From Nocardioides flavescens (GTDB lineage Bacteria; Actinomycetota; Actinomycetes; Propionibacteriales; Nocardioidaceae), in NCBI RefSeq assembly GCF_009823805.1, contig NZ_WUEK01000011.1:62001-126000 (forward strand): a stretch of DNA of 64,000 nt, read 5' to 3'. The notes under the pieces were generated by a model. That model was not told the DNA's origin. It did no database searches and saw only the letters and a program-made list of their open reading frames with translations. This document shows positions 48,589 through 57,466 of this stretch, in pieces; position 1 is the stretch's first letter, and every line of letters starts with the position of its first letter. Both the position numbers and the translations under genes were made by a program.

Positions 48589-51225
48589 TCAGTCGAGGCG
48601 CGACACCAGCGGCAGACGGGACCGGGCGCTCGCACCCACGACGAGCGCGGTCAGGACCGGCAGCGCCACGACCAGGGCGAGCAGCATCAGCCACGGCACG
48701 TCGAGGAACGGCCCGGTCGGACCTCCTCCACCGAAGCCCGGGCTGGAGGTCAGCGGCCAGGTGACGGCGACGCCGGGGATCGAACCCACGAGCGCGCCGA
48801 GCACGGAGCCGATCCCGCCGACGACCAGGGCGTACGCCGCCGCGACGCCGCGACGCGTGCGCGGCGACGCACCGACCGCGGCGAGCGTGGCGAGGTCCGG
48901 CCGGGCGTCGGAGAGGGCGAGGAACGTCGCGGTCAGCGTGCCGCCGAGCATCAGCACCCCGCCCAGACCCAGGAGCACCAGCTGGGCGATCAGGGCGTCG
49001 GACTCGGGCTGGAACCCGCGCTCGACGTAGATGCTCGCGCTGGGGTCGACCCCCTTCAGCGCCTCCTGCACGGTGTCCTCCTGGTCGCCGTCGAGCCCGC
49101 CGGTCACCAGGAGCGAGACGACCGAAGGCTCCTGGCCGAGCTCGGCGGCGGCGGCCGGGGTGAGGATCGCGGACGGGCCGTCGTAGGGGTCGCTCAGCGG
49201 GAGGTACGTCGCAGGCAGGGTCACGCGGGCGAGGGTCTGGTCCTGGCCGGTCTGCTCGTCGAAGGTGCTGCGGACCACGGTCGCCTCGCCGTCGTCGACC
49301 CGGACGCCCGGGCCGGTGAACACCACCGACCGGCCGTCGCCGAGCGCCTGCTCGGCACGGCGGGCGTCTGCGTCGGACAGCCCGACGAGGCCAGGGGGCA
49401 GCGGACCGTCGGAGACGAGGACCATCGAGCCCAGCGCAGAGCCCGCGCTGATGAACCCGGCCCCCTCGGGTCGCTGCACTGAGGTGTAGCCACCGTCGGA
49501 GTCCGTGAGGCCCTGCTGCACGACGACCTGGACGCCAGGAGCCTCCCGCTCGACGGCGCCGCGCAGCGCGTCCCAGCGCGCGGGCTGCTCGTACGCCCGC
49601 ACGACCCCGACCCCGTCGGCGACGGAGGAGACGTAGGTCTCCTCGGCCTCGCGCTGGTCGGAGGAGAGGCCGATGCCGAGCGCGACGACCCCCGCGACCG
49701 TCGCCGCGACCGCCGCCACGGCCGGCACGGTGCGGGTGCGGTGCCGGTGCGCGTCGCGCACGGCGTAGCGCAGGGTCAGCGGCAGCCGTCCGGCGCCGCG
49801 GGCGACCAGGGACAGCACGGCCGGGACCAGCAGGATCATCCCGAGCACGGCGGGGATCGCGCCGAAGGCGATGGCGAGCTCGCCGCCCGAGGGCTGCAGC
49901 GCGCCGTACGCCGAGGCGCCGATGCCGGCCGCGAGCAGCACCGCGCCCAGCACCGGGGAGCGGCGCGAGGCCGGCGCGTCACCGCGGCGACCGGCGAGGA
50001 CGGCCACGACGTCCTGGCGCGAGGCCAGCACCGCCGGCACGGCCGCGGCGAGGAAGGCGCTGAGCAGGCCGAACGCCGCCACGGCGAGCAGGTGCAGCCA
50101 GGGCACGTCGAACGGGCCGAACCACGTCTGCGAGAAGCCCTGGAGGACCGGCTGGAGCAGCCGGGCGAGACCGAGACCGAGGAGCACGCCGACGACGGCG
50201 CCGGTCCCACCGAGCACGACCGCGCCCGCGAGCACGACCCGCCGCGACTGCGCCGGCGTGCCGCCGGAGGCGACCATCAGCGCGAGGCTGCGCTGCTGCG
50301 CGCGGGCACCGACCGCGAAGGCCGGCCCGGCGAGGAGGACGACCTCCAGGAGCACCATCACGGTGATGAGCGCGAGCACCGGGAGCAACCCCTCGTCGGT
50401 CCCGCTCTGGGCCCGCACCTCGGCGTACTGCTCGGAGGCGGGCGGCGGGTCCTCGATGACCGCGCGCGATGCGACGAGGGCGCCGAGCTCGTTGAGCCGC
50501 TGCACGCTCGGCCAGGTCACCGGACCGCCGTCGACGAGCCACTGCGTCTGCTCGTCCGAGTCGAGGCCGAGCGAACCGAGAGGTCCCGCCACGAACGGCA
50601 GGTCGCGGTACGTCGTGGACTCGGCGGTCCCGACGACGACCGGTTCGGTGGCGCCACCGGCCACCTCGGAGCCCACCTCGAAGCCCAACCGGTCGCCGAC
50701 GCGGAACCCGTCGGCGACGAGAGCATCGTTGACCACGACCTCACCGTCGGAGCGCGGCAGACGACCCGAGGTGAGGCGGACGAGCCCGTCCGCCACCGGG
50801 TCCGCGAGGTCCACCTCGAGGGCCTGGGCCCCCACCCGCCCGGCCTCGGTCACGACCTGGCCCACGGTGCGGCGCAGCTCGACCAGCCGCGCCCCGTCGA
50901 GCAGCGACGAGACCTGCTCGGCGGAGGGCGCGGTCAGGGTCGTGTCACCGCTGAAGACCGGGTAGCCGACGTCGGGGTCCGGGGCCTGCTGCAGCGGGTT
51001 GGTCTCGGCGCTGACGCTGACGAGCGCCTGGCTCGCCCCCATCCGCCGGTCGACCGACTCGGGGCCGGACACCGTGGCGGTCTGGATGAGCACGTCGGCC
51101 GTCGTGACCGCCAGCACCGGCAGCGCGATCATCGCGACGACGAGCAGCGCCCGGGCGCGGTGGCGCATCGCGTCGCGCCGCGCCAGGCGCAGCGGGAGCC
51201 GCCACGCCGTCAGGAGCCTGCTCAC
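48589..51225 (-). CDS. FtsX-like ABC transporter permease
   Basis: Membrane protein of 878 residues with the MacB/FtsX plan. A first helix (about 25-47) is followed by an extracytoplasmic domain, then an FtsX block of helices (about 260-400), further helices (about 420-475), a second extracytoplasmic domain (about 500-735) and a final FtsX block (about 740-870). Tandem duplicated FtsX halves in one chain are common in actinobacterial exporters of lipids, peptides or drugs. Its start overlaps the stop of the ATPase gene by 4 bp, so they form one transporter. Confidence 0.93.
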   Translation of the reverse strand: MSRLLTAWRLPLRLARRDAMRHRARALLVVAMIALPVLAVTTADVLIQTATVSGPESVDRRMGASQALVSVSAETNPLQQAPDPDVGYPVFSGDTTLTAPSAEQVSSLLDGARLVELRRTVGQVVTEAGRVGAQALEVDLADPVADGLVRLTSGRLPRSDGEVVVNDALVADGFRVGDRLGFEVGSEVAGGATEPVVVGTAESTTYRDLPFVAGPLGSLGLDSDEQTQWLVDGGPVTWPSVQRLNELGALVASRAVIEDPPPASEQYAEVRAQSGTDEGLLPVLALITVMVLLEVVLLAGPAFAVGARAQQRSLALMVASGGTPAQSRRVVLAGAVVLGGTGAVVGVLLGLGLARLLQPVLQGFSQTWFGPFDVPWLHLLAVAAFGLLSAFLAAAVPAVLASRQDVVAVLAGRRGDAPASRRSPVLGAVLLAAGIGASAYGALQPSGGELAIAFGAIPAVLGMILLVPAVLSLVARGAGRLPLTLRYAVRDAHRHRTRTVPAVAAVAATVAGVVALGIGLSSDQREAEETYVSSVADGVGVVRAYEQPARWDALRGAVEREAPGVQVVVQQGLTDSDGGYTSVQRPEGAGFISAGSALGSMVLVSDGPLPPGLVGLSDADARRAEQALGDGRSVVFTGPGVRVDDGEATVVRSTFDEQTGQDQTLARVTLPATYLPLSDPYDGPSAILTPAAAAELGQEPSVVSLLVTGGLDGDQEDTVQEALKGVDPSASIYVERGFQPESDALIAQLVLLGLGGVLMLGGTLTATFLALSDARPDLATLAAVGASPRTRRGVAAAYALVVGGIGSVLGALVGSIPGVAVTWPLTSSPGFGGGGPTGPFLDVPWLMLLALVVALPVLTALVVGASARSRLPLVSRLD

Positions 51226-51959
51226 CGCTGGGCCGTGGCGTCGGCGAGCGACTCCACGTGGTCGGCGCCGGTCTCGTCGACGACCACGCCGTCGCGCAGG
51301 AAGACGACCCGGTCGGCCCAGGCGGCGTGGCGCGCCTCGTGGGTCACCATCACCCCCGCCGCACCCGCGTCGCAGCGGGCCCGCAGCAACCGCAGGACGT
51401 CCTCGCCGGTCTCGGTGTCGAGCGCGCCGGTCGGCTCGTCGGCGAGCACCAGCCGTCGCTCGCCGACCACCGCACGGGCGATCGCGACCCGCTGCTGCTG
51501 CCCGCCGGACATGTGGTCGGGGAAGCGGTCGGCCAGCTCGGTGATGCCGACCTCGGCCAGCGCCTCGCGCGCCAGCGCACGCGCCTCGCGGCCGCTGCGC
51601 CCGTCGAGCTCGAGCGGGAGGGCGACGTTCTCGGCCGCGGTGAGGGCCGGGATGAGGTTGAAGTCCTGGAAGACGTAGCCGAGCGAGGTGCGCCGCATCC
51701 GCGCCCGGCCGACGGCGCCGGCCCCGGCGAGGTCGACGCCCTCGACGCTGACCACGCCCGAGGTCGGGGTGTCTAGCCCGCCGGCGAGGGTGAGCAGCGT
51801 CGACTTGCCGGAGCCCGACGGGCCCATGACCGCGACCAGCTCGCCGGCGTACGCCGCGAACGAGACCCCGCGCAGCGCCTGCACCGCCGCCTCCCCCTCG
51901 CCGTGGACCCGGGTCACGTCGCGCAGCTCCAGGACGGGACTGCTCGCCGGGCCGCTCAT
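51222..51959 (-). CDS. ABC transporter ATP-binding protein (LolD/MacB type)
   Basis: ATPase of 245 residues. Walker A GPSGSGKST (46-54), the Q-loop in GYVFQDFNLIP (near 98), signature MSGGQQQRVAIAR, Walker B LVLADEPTGALD and the switch His in VTHEARHA are all present. LADEPTGALD is characteristic of the LolD/MacB class that partners FtsX permeases without transport through the membrane. It is coupled by 4-bp overlaps to PadR upstream and to the permease downstream. Confidence 0.95.
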   Translation of the reverse strand: MSGPASSPVLELRDVTRVHGEGEAAVQALRGVSFAAYAGELVAVMGPSGSGKSTLLTLAGGLDTPTSGVVSVEGVDLAGAGAVGRARMRRTSLGYVFQDFNLIPALTAAENVALPLELDGRSGREARALAREALAEVGITELADRFPDHMSGGQQQRVAIARAVVGERRLVLADEPTGALDTETGEDVLRLLRARCDAGAAGVMVTHEARHAAWADRVVFLRDGVVVDETGADHVESLADATAQR

Positions 51960-52552
51960 CGGACGGTCTCCTCGCTGGCCGTGGCGGGGGACGCGGCCGG
52001 GGACGGGGCGGGGCGCTCGAGCTGGGCGCGCCGCAGCCGGGTCTCGCAGTGGTCGAGCCAGCGCACCTCGGCCTCGGCGGCGAAGACCAGGGAGTCGAGC
52101 ACCAGGCTCCAGGCCAGGTCGTGGGGCTCCTGCGTCGACGCCGGGTCCGGGCCGCGGCGCTTGAGGCGGGTGTAGTCCTGCAGGGCGGCCATCGTGGCGC
52201 TGCGCTGCTGCTGGATGACGCTGCCGACGTCGACGCCGGGCACGGTGACCGCCAGCGCCAGCTTGATCGCGAGCTCGTCGCGGGGCGGCTGGGTGCGCGC
52301 GACCGGCGTGGTGAACCACGCGGCGACCTCGTCGCGACCGGCGTCGGTGACGCGGTAGACGACGTGCCCCTCGGTGTCGGCGCCGTCCTCCGCGACGAGG
52401 CCGTCGCGCTCCAGACGGGTCAGCGTCGTGTAGACCTGCCCGACGTTGAGCGGCCAGGTCGCCCCGGTGCGTCGTTCGAACTCCGTGCGCAGCTGGTAGC
52501 CGTACATCGGACCCTGCTCGAGCAGCGCCAGCAGCGCGTTCTTGACCGTCAC
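51956..52552 (-). CDS. PadR-family regulator of the ABC exporter
   Basis: Regulator of 198 residues. The PadR winged helix (about 1-80) has LLALLEQGPMYGYQLRTEFE and LNVGQVYTTLTRLERDGLVA. The C-terminal helical dimerisation domain (about 95-175) follows, and a Pro/Ala-rich tail ends the protein. PadR regulators next to ABC exporters respond to the exported drug or peptide. Two palindromes immediately upstream of its start are the probable operators, so the operon is autorepressed. Confidence 0.94.
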   Translation of the reverse strand: MTVKNALLALLEQGPMYGYQLRTEFERRTGATWPLNVGQVYTTLTRLERDGLVAEDGADTEGHVVYRVTDAGRDEVAAWFTTPVARTQPPRDELAIKLALAVTVPGVDVGSVIQQQRSATMAALQDYTRLKRRGPDPASTQEPHDLAWSLVLDSLVFAAEAEVRWLDHCETRLRRAQLERPAPSPAASPATASEETVR

Positions 52553-52562
52553 GGGCAGATGT

Positions 52563-52586
52563 ATACCAGGTATGCATACCGGGTAT
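52563..52586. promoter_or_regulatory. Twin PadR operators
   Basis: Two 11-bp palindromes, ATACC-A-GGTAT (52563-52573) and ATACC-G-GGTAT (52576-52586), 13 bp centre to centre. Between them they make the perfect palindrome GGTATGCATACC (52569-52580). They start 11 bp upstream of the padR start codon. Confidence 0.8.
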
Positions 52587-52627
52587 CCACCCGCGCTGCT
52601 CGATTACCGCTGGGTAGGGTCGGGCGG

Positions 52628-53374
52628 GTGACCACCACCCTCATCACCGGTGCGAGCGGCGGCCTGGGCGCCGAGATGGCCCGCCAGTTCGCCGCCCTCG
52701 GCCACGACCTCGCGCTCTGCGCGCGCCGCGTCGAGCGGCTCGAGGAGCTGCGCGACGAGATCGGCACCGCCCACCCCGGGGTGCGCGTCGAGGTGCGGGC
52801 GCTGGACGTGACCGACGACGACCAGGTCTTCGAGGTGGTCCGCGGGTTCCGCGACGACCTCGGCGGCCTCGACCGCGTCGTGGTCAACGCCGGGCTCGGC
52901 AAGGGGGCGCCGATCGGCACCGGGCGCTACGACGCCAACCGCGAGACCGCGATGACCAACGTCGTGGCCGCGCTCTGCCAGACCGAGGCGGCGATGGAGG
53001 TCTTCCGCGACCAGGGCGCGGGCCACCTCGTGCTCGTCTCGTCGATGTCGGCGCTGCGCGGGATGCCGAAGTCGATGACCGTCTACGCCGCCTCCAAGGC
53101 CGCGCTCTCCCACCTCGGCGAGGGGCTGCGCAGCGAGCTGCTGCACTCCCCCATCGACGTGACCGTCCTGCACTGCGGCTACATCGCCTCGGAGATGAAC
53201 GAGCAGGTGGCTCAGCAGGTGCGGTTCATGGCGTCCACCGAGGACGGCGTGCGGGCGATGGTCGAGGCGATCGAGAAGCGCAGGCCCGAGGCGTGCGTGC
53301 CGGCCCTGCCGTGGTCGGTGCTGGCGCCGGTCATGCGTCACGCCCCGCTGGGGATCCTGCGGCGCCTCGTCTGA
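52628..53374 (+). CDS. Short-chain dehydrogenase/reductase (third)
   Basis: SDR of 248 residues with TGASGGLG at 7-14, NAG in VVNAGLGKG near 92, the catalytic Ser in LVSSMSAL near 143 and Tyr-Lys in YAASK near 156-160. The C-terminal region (AMVEAIEKRRPEACVPALPW) matches the DltE/YdfG-like group with an extended tail. Substrate is unknown. The GTG at 52628 is the only start ahead of the cofactor loop. It is divergent from the PadR operon. Its last 44 bp overlap the next gene on the other strand. Confidence 0.9.
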   Translation: MTTTLITGASGGLGAEMARQFAALGHDLALCARRVERLEELRDEIGTAHPGVRVEVRALDVTDDDQVFEVVRGFRDDLGGLDRVVVNAGLGKGAPIGTGRYDANRETAMTNVVAALCQTEAAMEVFRDQGAGHLVLVSSMSALRGMPKSMTVYAASKAALSHLGEGLRSELLHSPIDVTVLHCGYIASEMNEQVAQQVRFMASTEDGVRAMVEAIEKRRPEACVPALPWSVLAPVMRHAPLGILRRLV

Positions 53375-54407
53375 CGCCCCGCTCGACGTCCACCTCGAGG
53401 TCGAGCCCACCGAGGGCGTTGGCCAGCCCGCGGTGCCCGCGGCTGCGCCAGGCCACCAGCACGCTCACCACGGCCCACGCGGCCAGCACCGCCACGCCGT
53501 ACGGCGGCACGGCGAGCAGGCCCAGCGACCCGACCCCGGTCACGAGCTTGACCACGCGGCCGGGCAGCACGAGCGCCGGACGACGGGCGACGGTGCGCAG
53601 GTCGGCGGTGAGCTCGCCGACGGTGACCCCGCGGGTCAGCACCAGGAGCGCCTCGAGCCCGAGCGGCACGCCCCACTGCAGCGCGGCCTGAACGCCGCGG
53701 TCGACGGGCACCTCGCGGACGTAGAGCTCGTAACCGCGCCAGGCCAGTACGGCCGCCGCGCCCGCGAGCGCGACGAACACCACGTCGCAGACCATCGCCA
53801 CGAGCCGGCGTCCCAGCGTCACCGCGGTCGGCAGGACGACCGCACCGCGGCGGCGGCGTACGACGAGGAGCGAGAGCAGCGACCCGATCGTCGCGCCGAG
53901 CGTGTTGACGAGCAGGTCGTCGACGTCGAAGAGGCGGTAGGCGCAGTCGTAGAGCCCCCAGACGCCGGTGCGCTGGGTCAGCTCGACCAGCAGCGAGACC
54001 GCCGCTCCGCCGACGGTCGCGACGACGACCCCGCGCCGGGCGACCACCCGCACGAACCACCCGAGCGGCACGAAGAGCAGCACGTTGAGCACGACCTGCA
54101 GCAGCGCCGGGTCACGCAGCAGCGCCAGCGGGCCGCCGCCCGGCGGCAGCCGGATCTCGCCGATCGTGCCGAACAGCCGCGTCTGCGCCCCGAGGCAGGT
54201 GTAGCTGTCCTCGGCGGGCAGGGGCAGCAGCGTGTAGGTCCAGATCGCGAAGGCGTAGACCGCCGCGCCGACCAGCACCGCCAGGTCGCGAGGGCCGAGG
54301 CGCCCGTCGAGGCGGTACTGCACCGCCGCCGTCGGGATCAGCAGCAGCACCGCCAGCACCAGGCCGAGCGCGGTCGCGACCAGTGCGTTGGTCGCCTGGT
54401 CGCTCAC
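53331..54407 (-). CDS. VanZ-RDD fusion membrane protein
   Basis: Membrane protein of 358 residues. The N-terminal half (about 1-185) has the VanZ pattern: helices with WTYTLLPLP, NVLLFVPLGWFV, SLLVELTQ and FDVDDLLVNTLGATIGSLL. The C-terminal part (about 195-330) is an RDD-type domain: RRLVAMVCDVVFVALAG and VTVGELTADLRTV. VanZ-like proteins are linked to teicoplanin and lipid-related phenotypes; RDD proteins are putative transporters. The fusion is recurrent in actinobacteria as far as I know; its function is unknown. Confidence 0.87.
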   Translation of the reverse strand: MSDQATNALVATALGLVLAVLLLIPTAAVQYRLDGRLGPRDLAVLVGAAVYAFAIWTYTLLPLPAEDSYTCLGAQTRLFGTIGEIRLPPGGGPLALLRDPALLQVVLNVLLFVPLGWFVRVVARRGVVVATVGGAAVSLLVELTQRTGVWGLYDCAYRLFDVDDLLVNTLGATIGSLLSLLVVRRRRGAVVLPTAVTLGRRLVAMVCDVVFVALAGAAAVLAWRGYELYVREVPVDRGVQAALQWGVPLGLEALLVLTRGVTVGELTADLRTVARRPALVLPGRVVKLVTGVGSLGLLAVPPYGVAVLAAWAVVSVLVAWRSRGHRGLANALGGLDLEVDVERGVRRGAAGSPAGRDA

Positions 54408-54418
54408 AGCCTCGCAAC

Positions 54419-55045
54419 CTAGCGGTAGGTGACCTGGGCCCGGGCGAGGTGCTCGTGCTCGTTGAAGGTGAGGAGCCGGGTGCCGGTGGAGCCGACGATG
54501 ACGCGGGTGACGGAGGTGTTGACGACGACCGCGTTGAGCCGCTGCCAGACGGCGGGCACGGCCTCGGGCGGGGTGCCGAGCAGGGCGGCGCCGACCGCGC
54601 CGACGACGCCACCGGAGGTGACGACGACCTGGGTGCCGCCGCGGGCGGCGACGGCCTCGAGCGCGGTGCGGGTGCGCTCCAGGAACGCCGGCCAGTCGGG
54701 CGAGCTCTGCTGCCAGTGGGCGGTGGCGCGCTCGAAGAGCTCCTGGAACGCGCGGCGGTCGAGTCCCGCCGGGTCCTCGCCGTACGCCGCGAGCACGGCG
54801 AGGTGGTCGAACTCGTCCCAGCCGGGCTCGAGCTCGGGTGTCAGGTCCCAGCCGGCGGCCCCCGCCATCGAGGCGGCGGTCGCGACCTGGCGGCGCAGGC
54901 TCCCGTGGGTGAGGCCGTCGGGGGCGAGCCCGGCGAGCGCGGCGCCGAGGGTGCGCGCCTGCTCGTGGCCGAGGTCGGAGAGCCGGTCGTAGTCGGCGGC
55001 GCCGAACGACGCCTGCCCGTGCCGGACCAGCAGGAGGATGCCCAC
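54419..55045 (-). CDS. Histidine-phosphatase-like protein with altered second active-site residue
   Basis: Protein of 208 residues with the catalytic nucleophile His9 in LLLVRHGQASF and an Arg after a short insert (DRLSDLGHEQA), so the fold is certain. However, the position of the second conserved histidine, normally in a VSHGG motif, reads VVVTSGGVVG: Ser144 replaces His. The activity could be weakened, or the protein could be a binding pseudoenzyme. The GTG at 55045 puts VRHG at the expected place. It is 13 bp downstream of the membrane permease on the same strand. Confidence 0.88.
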   Translation of the reverse strand: MGILLLVRHGQASFGAADYDRLSDLGHEQARTLGAALAGLAPDGLTHGSLRRQVATAASMAGAAGWDLTPELEPGWDEFDHLAVLAAYGEDPAGLDRRAFQELFERATAHWQQSSPDWPAFLERTRTALEAVAARGGTQVVVTSGGVVGAVGAALLGTPPEAVPAVWQRLNAVVVNTSVTRVIVGSTGTRLLTFNEHEHLARAQVTYR

Positions 55046-55058
55046 GGGGTCAGTCTGG

Positions 55059-56585
55059 CTATCCGGCGACGGTCGTGACGACGCGGGCCCGGACCACGGG
55101 GTCGACCCACCGGTCACGCGCGTGCAGCAGCCGCACCAGCGACCAGACCACGAAAGGCGCGGCGACCAGCAGCGACACCTCGGCGTGCGGCACCCGCGCG
55201 AGGCCGGAGAAGACCAGGCCGGTCAGCGTGGTGACGACGGCGAGCTCGACCGAGCAGGCGACCATCACGACCGGTGGGGCGGGGGTCGCGCGCGCCGAGC
55301 GCAGGTCGACGGCGAACGGCCGCTTCCAGCTCCACCGCATCGCCGCCGAGACGACCTGCAGCACCACGACGAGCCAGGTGCACAGCAGGGCGGTCAGCTC
55401 GGCGGGTCCCGGGGCGCCGGCGCGCAGGGCGGCGAGCGCGAGGGTGATCGCCGAGGCGATCAGCAGGAACTCCGCCAGCACCCAGGCGCGCGCCGCGAAC
55501 ACCGTGCCCGCACCCACCGGCAGGCTCTCGCGCCACAGCCCGCCGCGCTCGTCGAGGCACCACGCGTTGACGCCGAAGAGCAGAGCCCCGCCCGAGGCGA
55601 CCAACCCCGGCAGGATCGTCAGCTGCGCCCAGTCGAGGTCGCCGGCCAGGGCGACCAGGCCGGGCCCGACCGCGAGCACCGCAATGCCCCGCCGCATGGG
55701 CACGGCCCGCCAGACCGAGCCGCGGTCGGTGCGCACGAGGACGCCGAGGGCGGTGCGCGGGAGCCGCCGCGCCGGGTGCCGGCCGCTCTCGACGCGCAGC
55801 TCGTCGCGCGCCGCGCGCCGGGCCGCGAGGTGCGCCGGCAGCGCTCCGAGGGCCACCGCGGCGACCAGGAGCGTCAGCTCGAGCGCCATCGCGCCGAGCC
55901 ACCGCAGACCGAACCCGTCGACGTACGACACCACGAGCCAGCGGGTCGCCCCGAGCTCGTCGAGCAGCGTGCCGATCCGCCCGCTGACCTGCAGCACGAC
56001 CGCGGCGAGCGCGACCACGGCACCGGCGAGCCGGACGACGGCGACGCCGTGGCGCGTGCGCCGCACCGCCTCGACGCTCCAGGCCACGAGCTGACCGACG
56101 GCGGTCGCGACCGCCACCCAGACCAGCAGCCCGAGCTGGGCGGGGGCGAGCTGACCGCGCGGGACGCCGTACGCCGCGGCGGCGAGCAGCACCCAGGTCT
56201 GCAGCACCCAGGCGATGTTGAGCGGTGCGAGCAGGAGCGCGCCGAGGTGGTCGGTGGTCGGGCTGACCGGGAAGGCGACGGCGTGCTCGCGGGCCAGCAG
56301 CTCGCGTCCGCCTCCGGAGGCGACCGCCGAGGCGACGGCGAGCACGAGCAGCCCCAGCATCGCGGTGGGCAGCAGCAGCAGCGCGTCGAGCGCGTAGCCG
56401 CTGCCGGAGCCCGCGCCCGGCAGCAGCGCCGGCAGGGTCGCGGCCGCGGCGGTGAGCACCACGAACGCGAGCGCCGCGAGGCGGAACGCCGACGGCCGGC
56501 GTACGGCGGAGGCACGGAAGGCCAGCAGCGCGCCGACGTCGTCGACCGAGCGGCGCAGCTCAGTCCAGGAGGCTGCGGTAGGCAC
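55059..56585 (-). CDS. Multi-pass membrane protein, probable ABC permease
   Basis: Protein of 508 residues with about twelve hydrophobic segments and an Arg-rich loop near 250-285 (AARRAARDELRVESGRHPAR). No strong family motif is seen, but it follows an ABC ATPase gene with a 26-bp overlap, so it is very probably that ATPase's permease. The GTG at 56585 is fixed by AGGAGG six bases upstream, although longer in-frame starts exist. The pairing with an ATPase carrying a degenerate signature suggests a little-studied exporter. Confidence 0.8.
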   Translation of the reverse strand: MPTAASWTELRRSVDDVGALLAFRASAVRRPSAFRLAALAFVVLTAAAATLPALLPGAGSGSGYALDALLLLPTAMLGLLVLAVASAVASGGGRELLAREHAVAFPVSPTTDHLGALLLAPLNIAWVLQTWVLLAAAAYGVPRGQLAPAQLGLLVWVAVATAVGQLVAWSVEAVRRTRHGVAVVRLAGAVVALAAVVLQVSGRIGTLLDELGATRWLVVSYVDGFGLRWLGAMALELTLLVAAVALGALPAHLAARRAARDELRVESGRHPARRLPRTALGVLVRTDRGSVWRAVPMRRGIAVLAVGPGLVALAGDLDWAQLTILPGLVASGGALLFGVNAWCLDERGGLWRESLPVGAGTVFAARAWVLAEFLLIASAITLALAALRAGAPGPAELTALLCTWLVVVLQVVSAAMRWSWKRPFAVDLRSARATPAPPVVMVACSVELAVVTTLTGLVFSGLARVPHAEVSLLVAAPFVVWSLVRLLHARDRWVDPVVRARVVTTVAG

Positions 56586-57270
56586 GCGCGCCCTCCTCGC
56601 CGGCCATCTCACGGGCCGTGGCACTGGCGACCTGAGCGCCGCCGCGCAGCACCAGCACCGAGGTGCACACCTCGACGGCGAGCTCGCGCAGGTGGGTCGA
56701 GACCAGCACGCAGGCGCCCCGCGACCGGGCGTCGCTGATGACCTCGAACGTCGCCTCGACCCCGATCGGGTCGACGCCGTCGAACGGCTCGTCGAGCAGC
56801 AGCACCTCCGGCTCGTGCAGCGCAGCGAGCACCACCGAGAGCCGGCGGCCCATGCCGTGGCTGAAGCCGGTGGTGACCCGGTGGGCGACGTCGCCGAGCT
56901 CGAAGCGCTCGAGCAGGTCGCGCGCCCGCGGCTCCCAGCCGCGCAGGCGGCGCAACCGCGCGGCGAGCTGCAGGTGCTCCCAGGGGGTGGCCCGCGGCAC
57001 GAGGCCGCCGACGTCGGGGCAGTAGCCGACCGCCCGCTTCACCTCGAGCGCGCGCGTGCGCACGTCGTGGCCCGCCACCACCACCGTGCCGGCCGTCGGC
57101 GGCACGACACCGGCCAGCACGCGCATGGTCGTCGACTTGCCGGCGCCGTTGCGGCCCAGCAGCCCCGTCGCCTGCCCGGCGTAGGCCGCGAGGTCGACCC
57201 CCGCGACCGCCTCGACCTCGCCGAAGCGCACGTGCAGGCTGCGGACGTCGACGACGGGCCCGGCACTCAC
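56560..57270 (-). CDS. ABC transporter ATP-binding protein (CcmA type)
   Basis: ATPase of 236 residues. Walker A LLGRNGAGKST (37-47), the Q-loop replaced by VGYCPDVGGLV (Cys-Pro in place of Gln), signature FSHGMGRRLSV in place of LSGGQ, Walker B VLLLDEPFDGVDP and switch His in VSTHLREL. The type with PDVGG is seen in ABC-2 transporters that use DUF-type permeases. The altered Q-loop and signature are noteworthy but may be normal for its subfamily. It is first in an operon with the permease and the phosphatase-like gene. Confidence 0.9.
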   Translation of the reverse strand: MSAGPVVDVRSLHVRFGEVEAVAGVDLAAYAGQATGLLGRNGAGKSTTMRVLAGVVPPTAGTVVVAGHDVRTRALEVKRAVGYCPDVGGLVPRATPWEHLQLAARLRRLRGWEPRARDLLERFELGDVAHRVTTGFSHGMGRRLSVVLAALHEPEVLLLDEPFDGVDPIGVEATFEVISDARSRGACVLVSTHLRELAVEVCTSVLVLRGGAQVASATAREMAGEEGARAYRSLLD

Positions 57271-57355
57271 GCCCCCGATCCTCCCCGCAGCCCCCCTCGT
57301 CGCGCTGGGGAACGGGTCAACCCGGGGGTGGGCGGGGGGTGGGTGGGGGGCGAGC

Positions 57356-57440
57356 GGTAGTCACCGACGTTCCGGGGCCTGAGAGGTGTCTCAGTGCCCC
57401 GAAACGTCGGTGACTACCGACCGAACGTCGGTGACTACCG
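57356..57440. repeat. Palindromic repeat, GGTAGTCACC type, copy 2
   Basis: Same layout as 17849-17934: left arm GGTAGTCACCGACGTT, loop with GGGGCCTGAGAGG, right arm AACGTCGGTGACTACC, and an extra right-arm copy. Outer bases have changed together (GTAC to GTAGTC with GAGTAC to GACTAC), keeping the stem. It lies between the ABC operon and the fadB 3' end. Confidence 0.88.
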
Positions 57441-57466
57441 CCCGGGTCAAGGAAGACCCGACAGCC

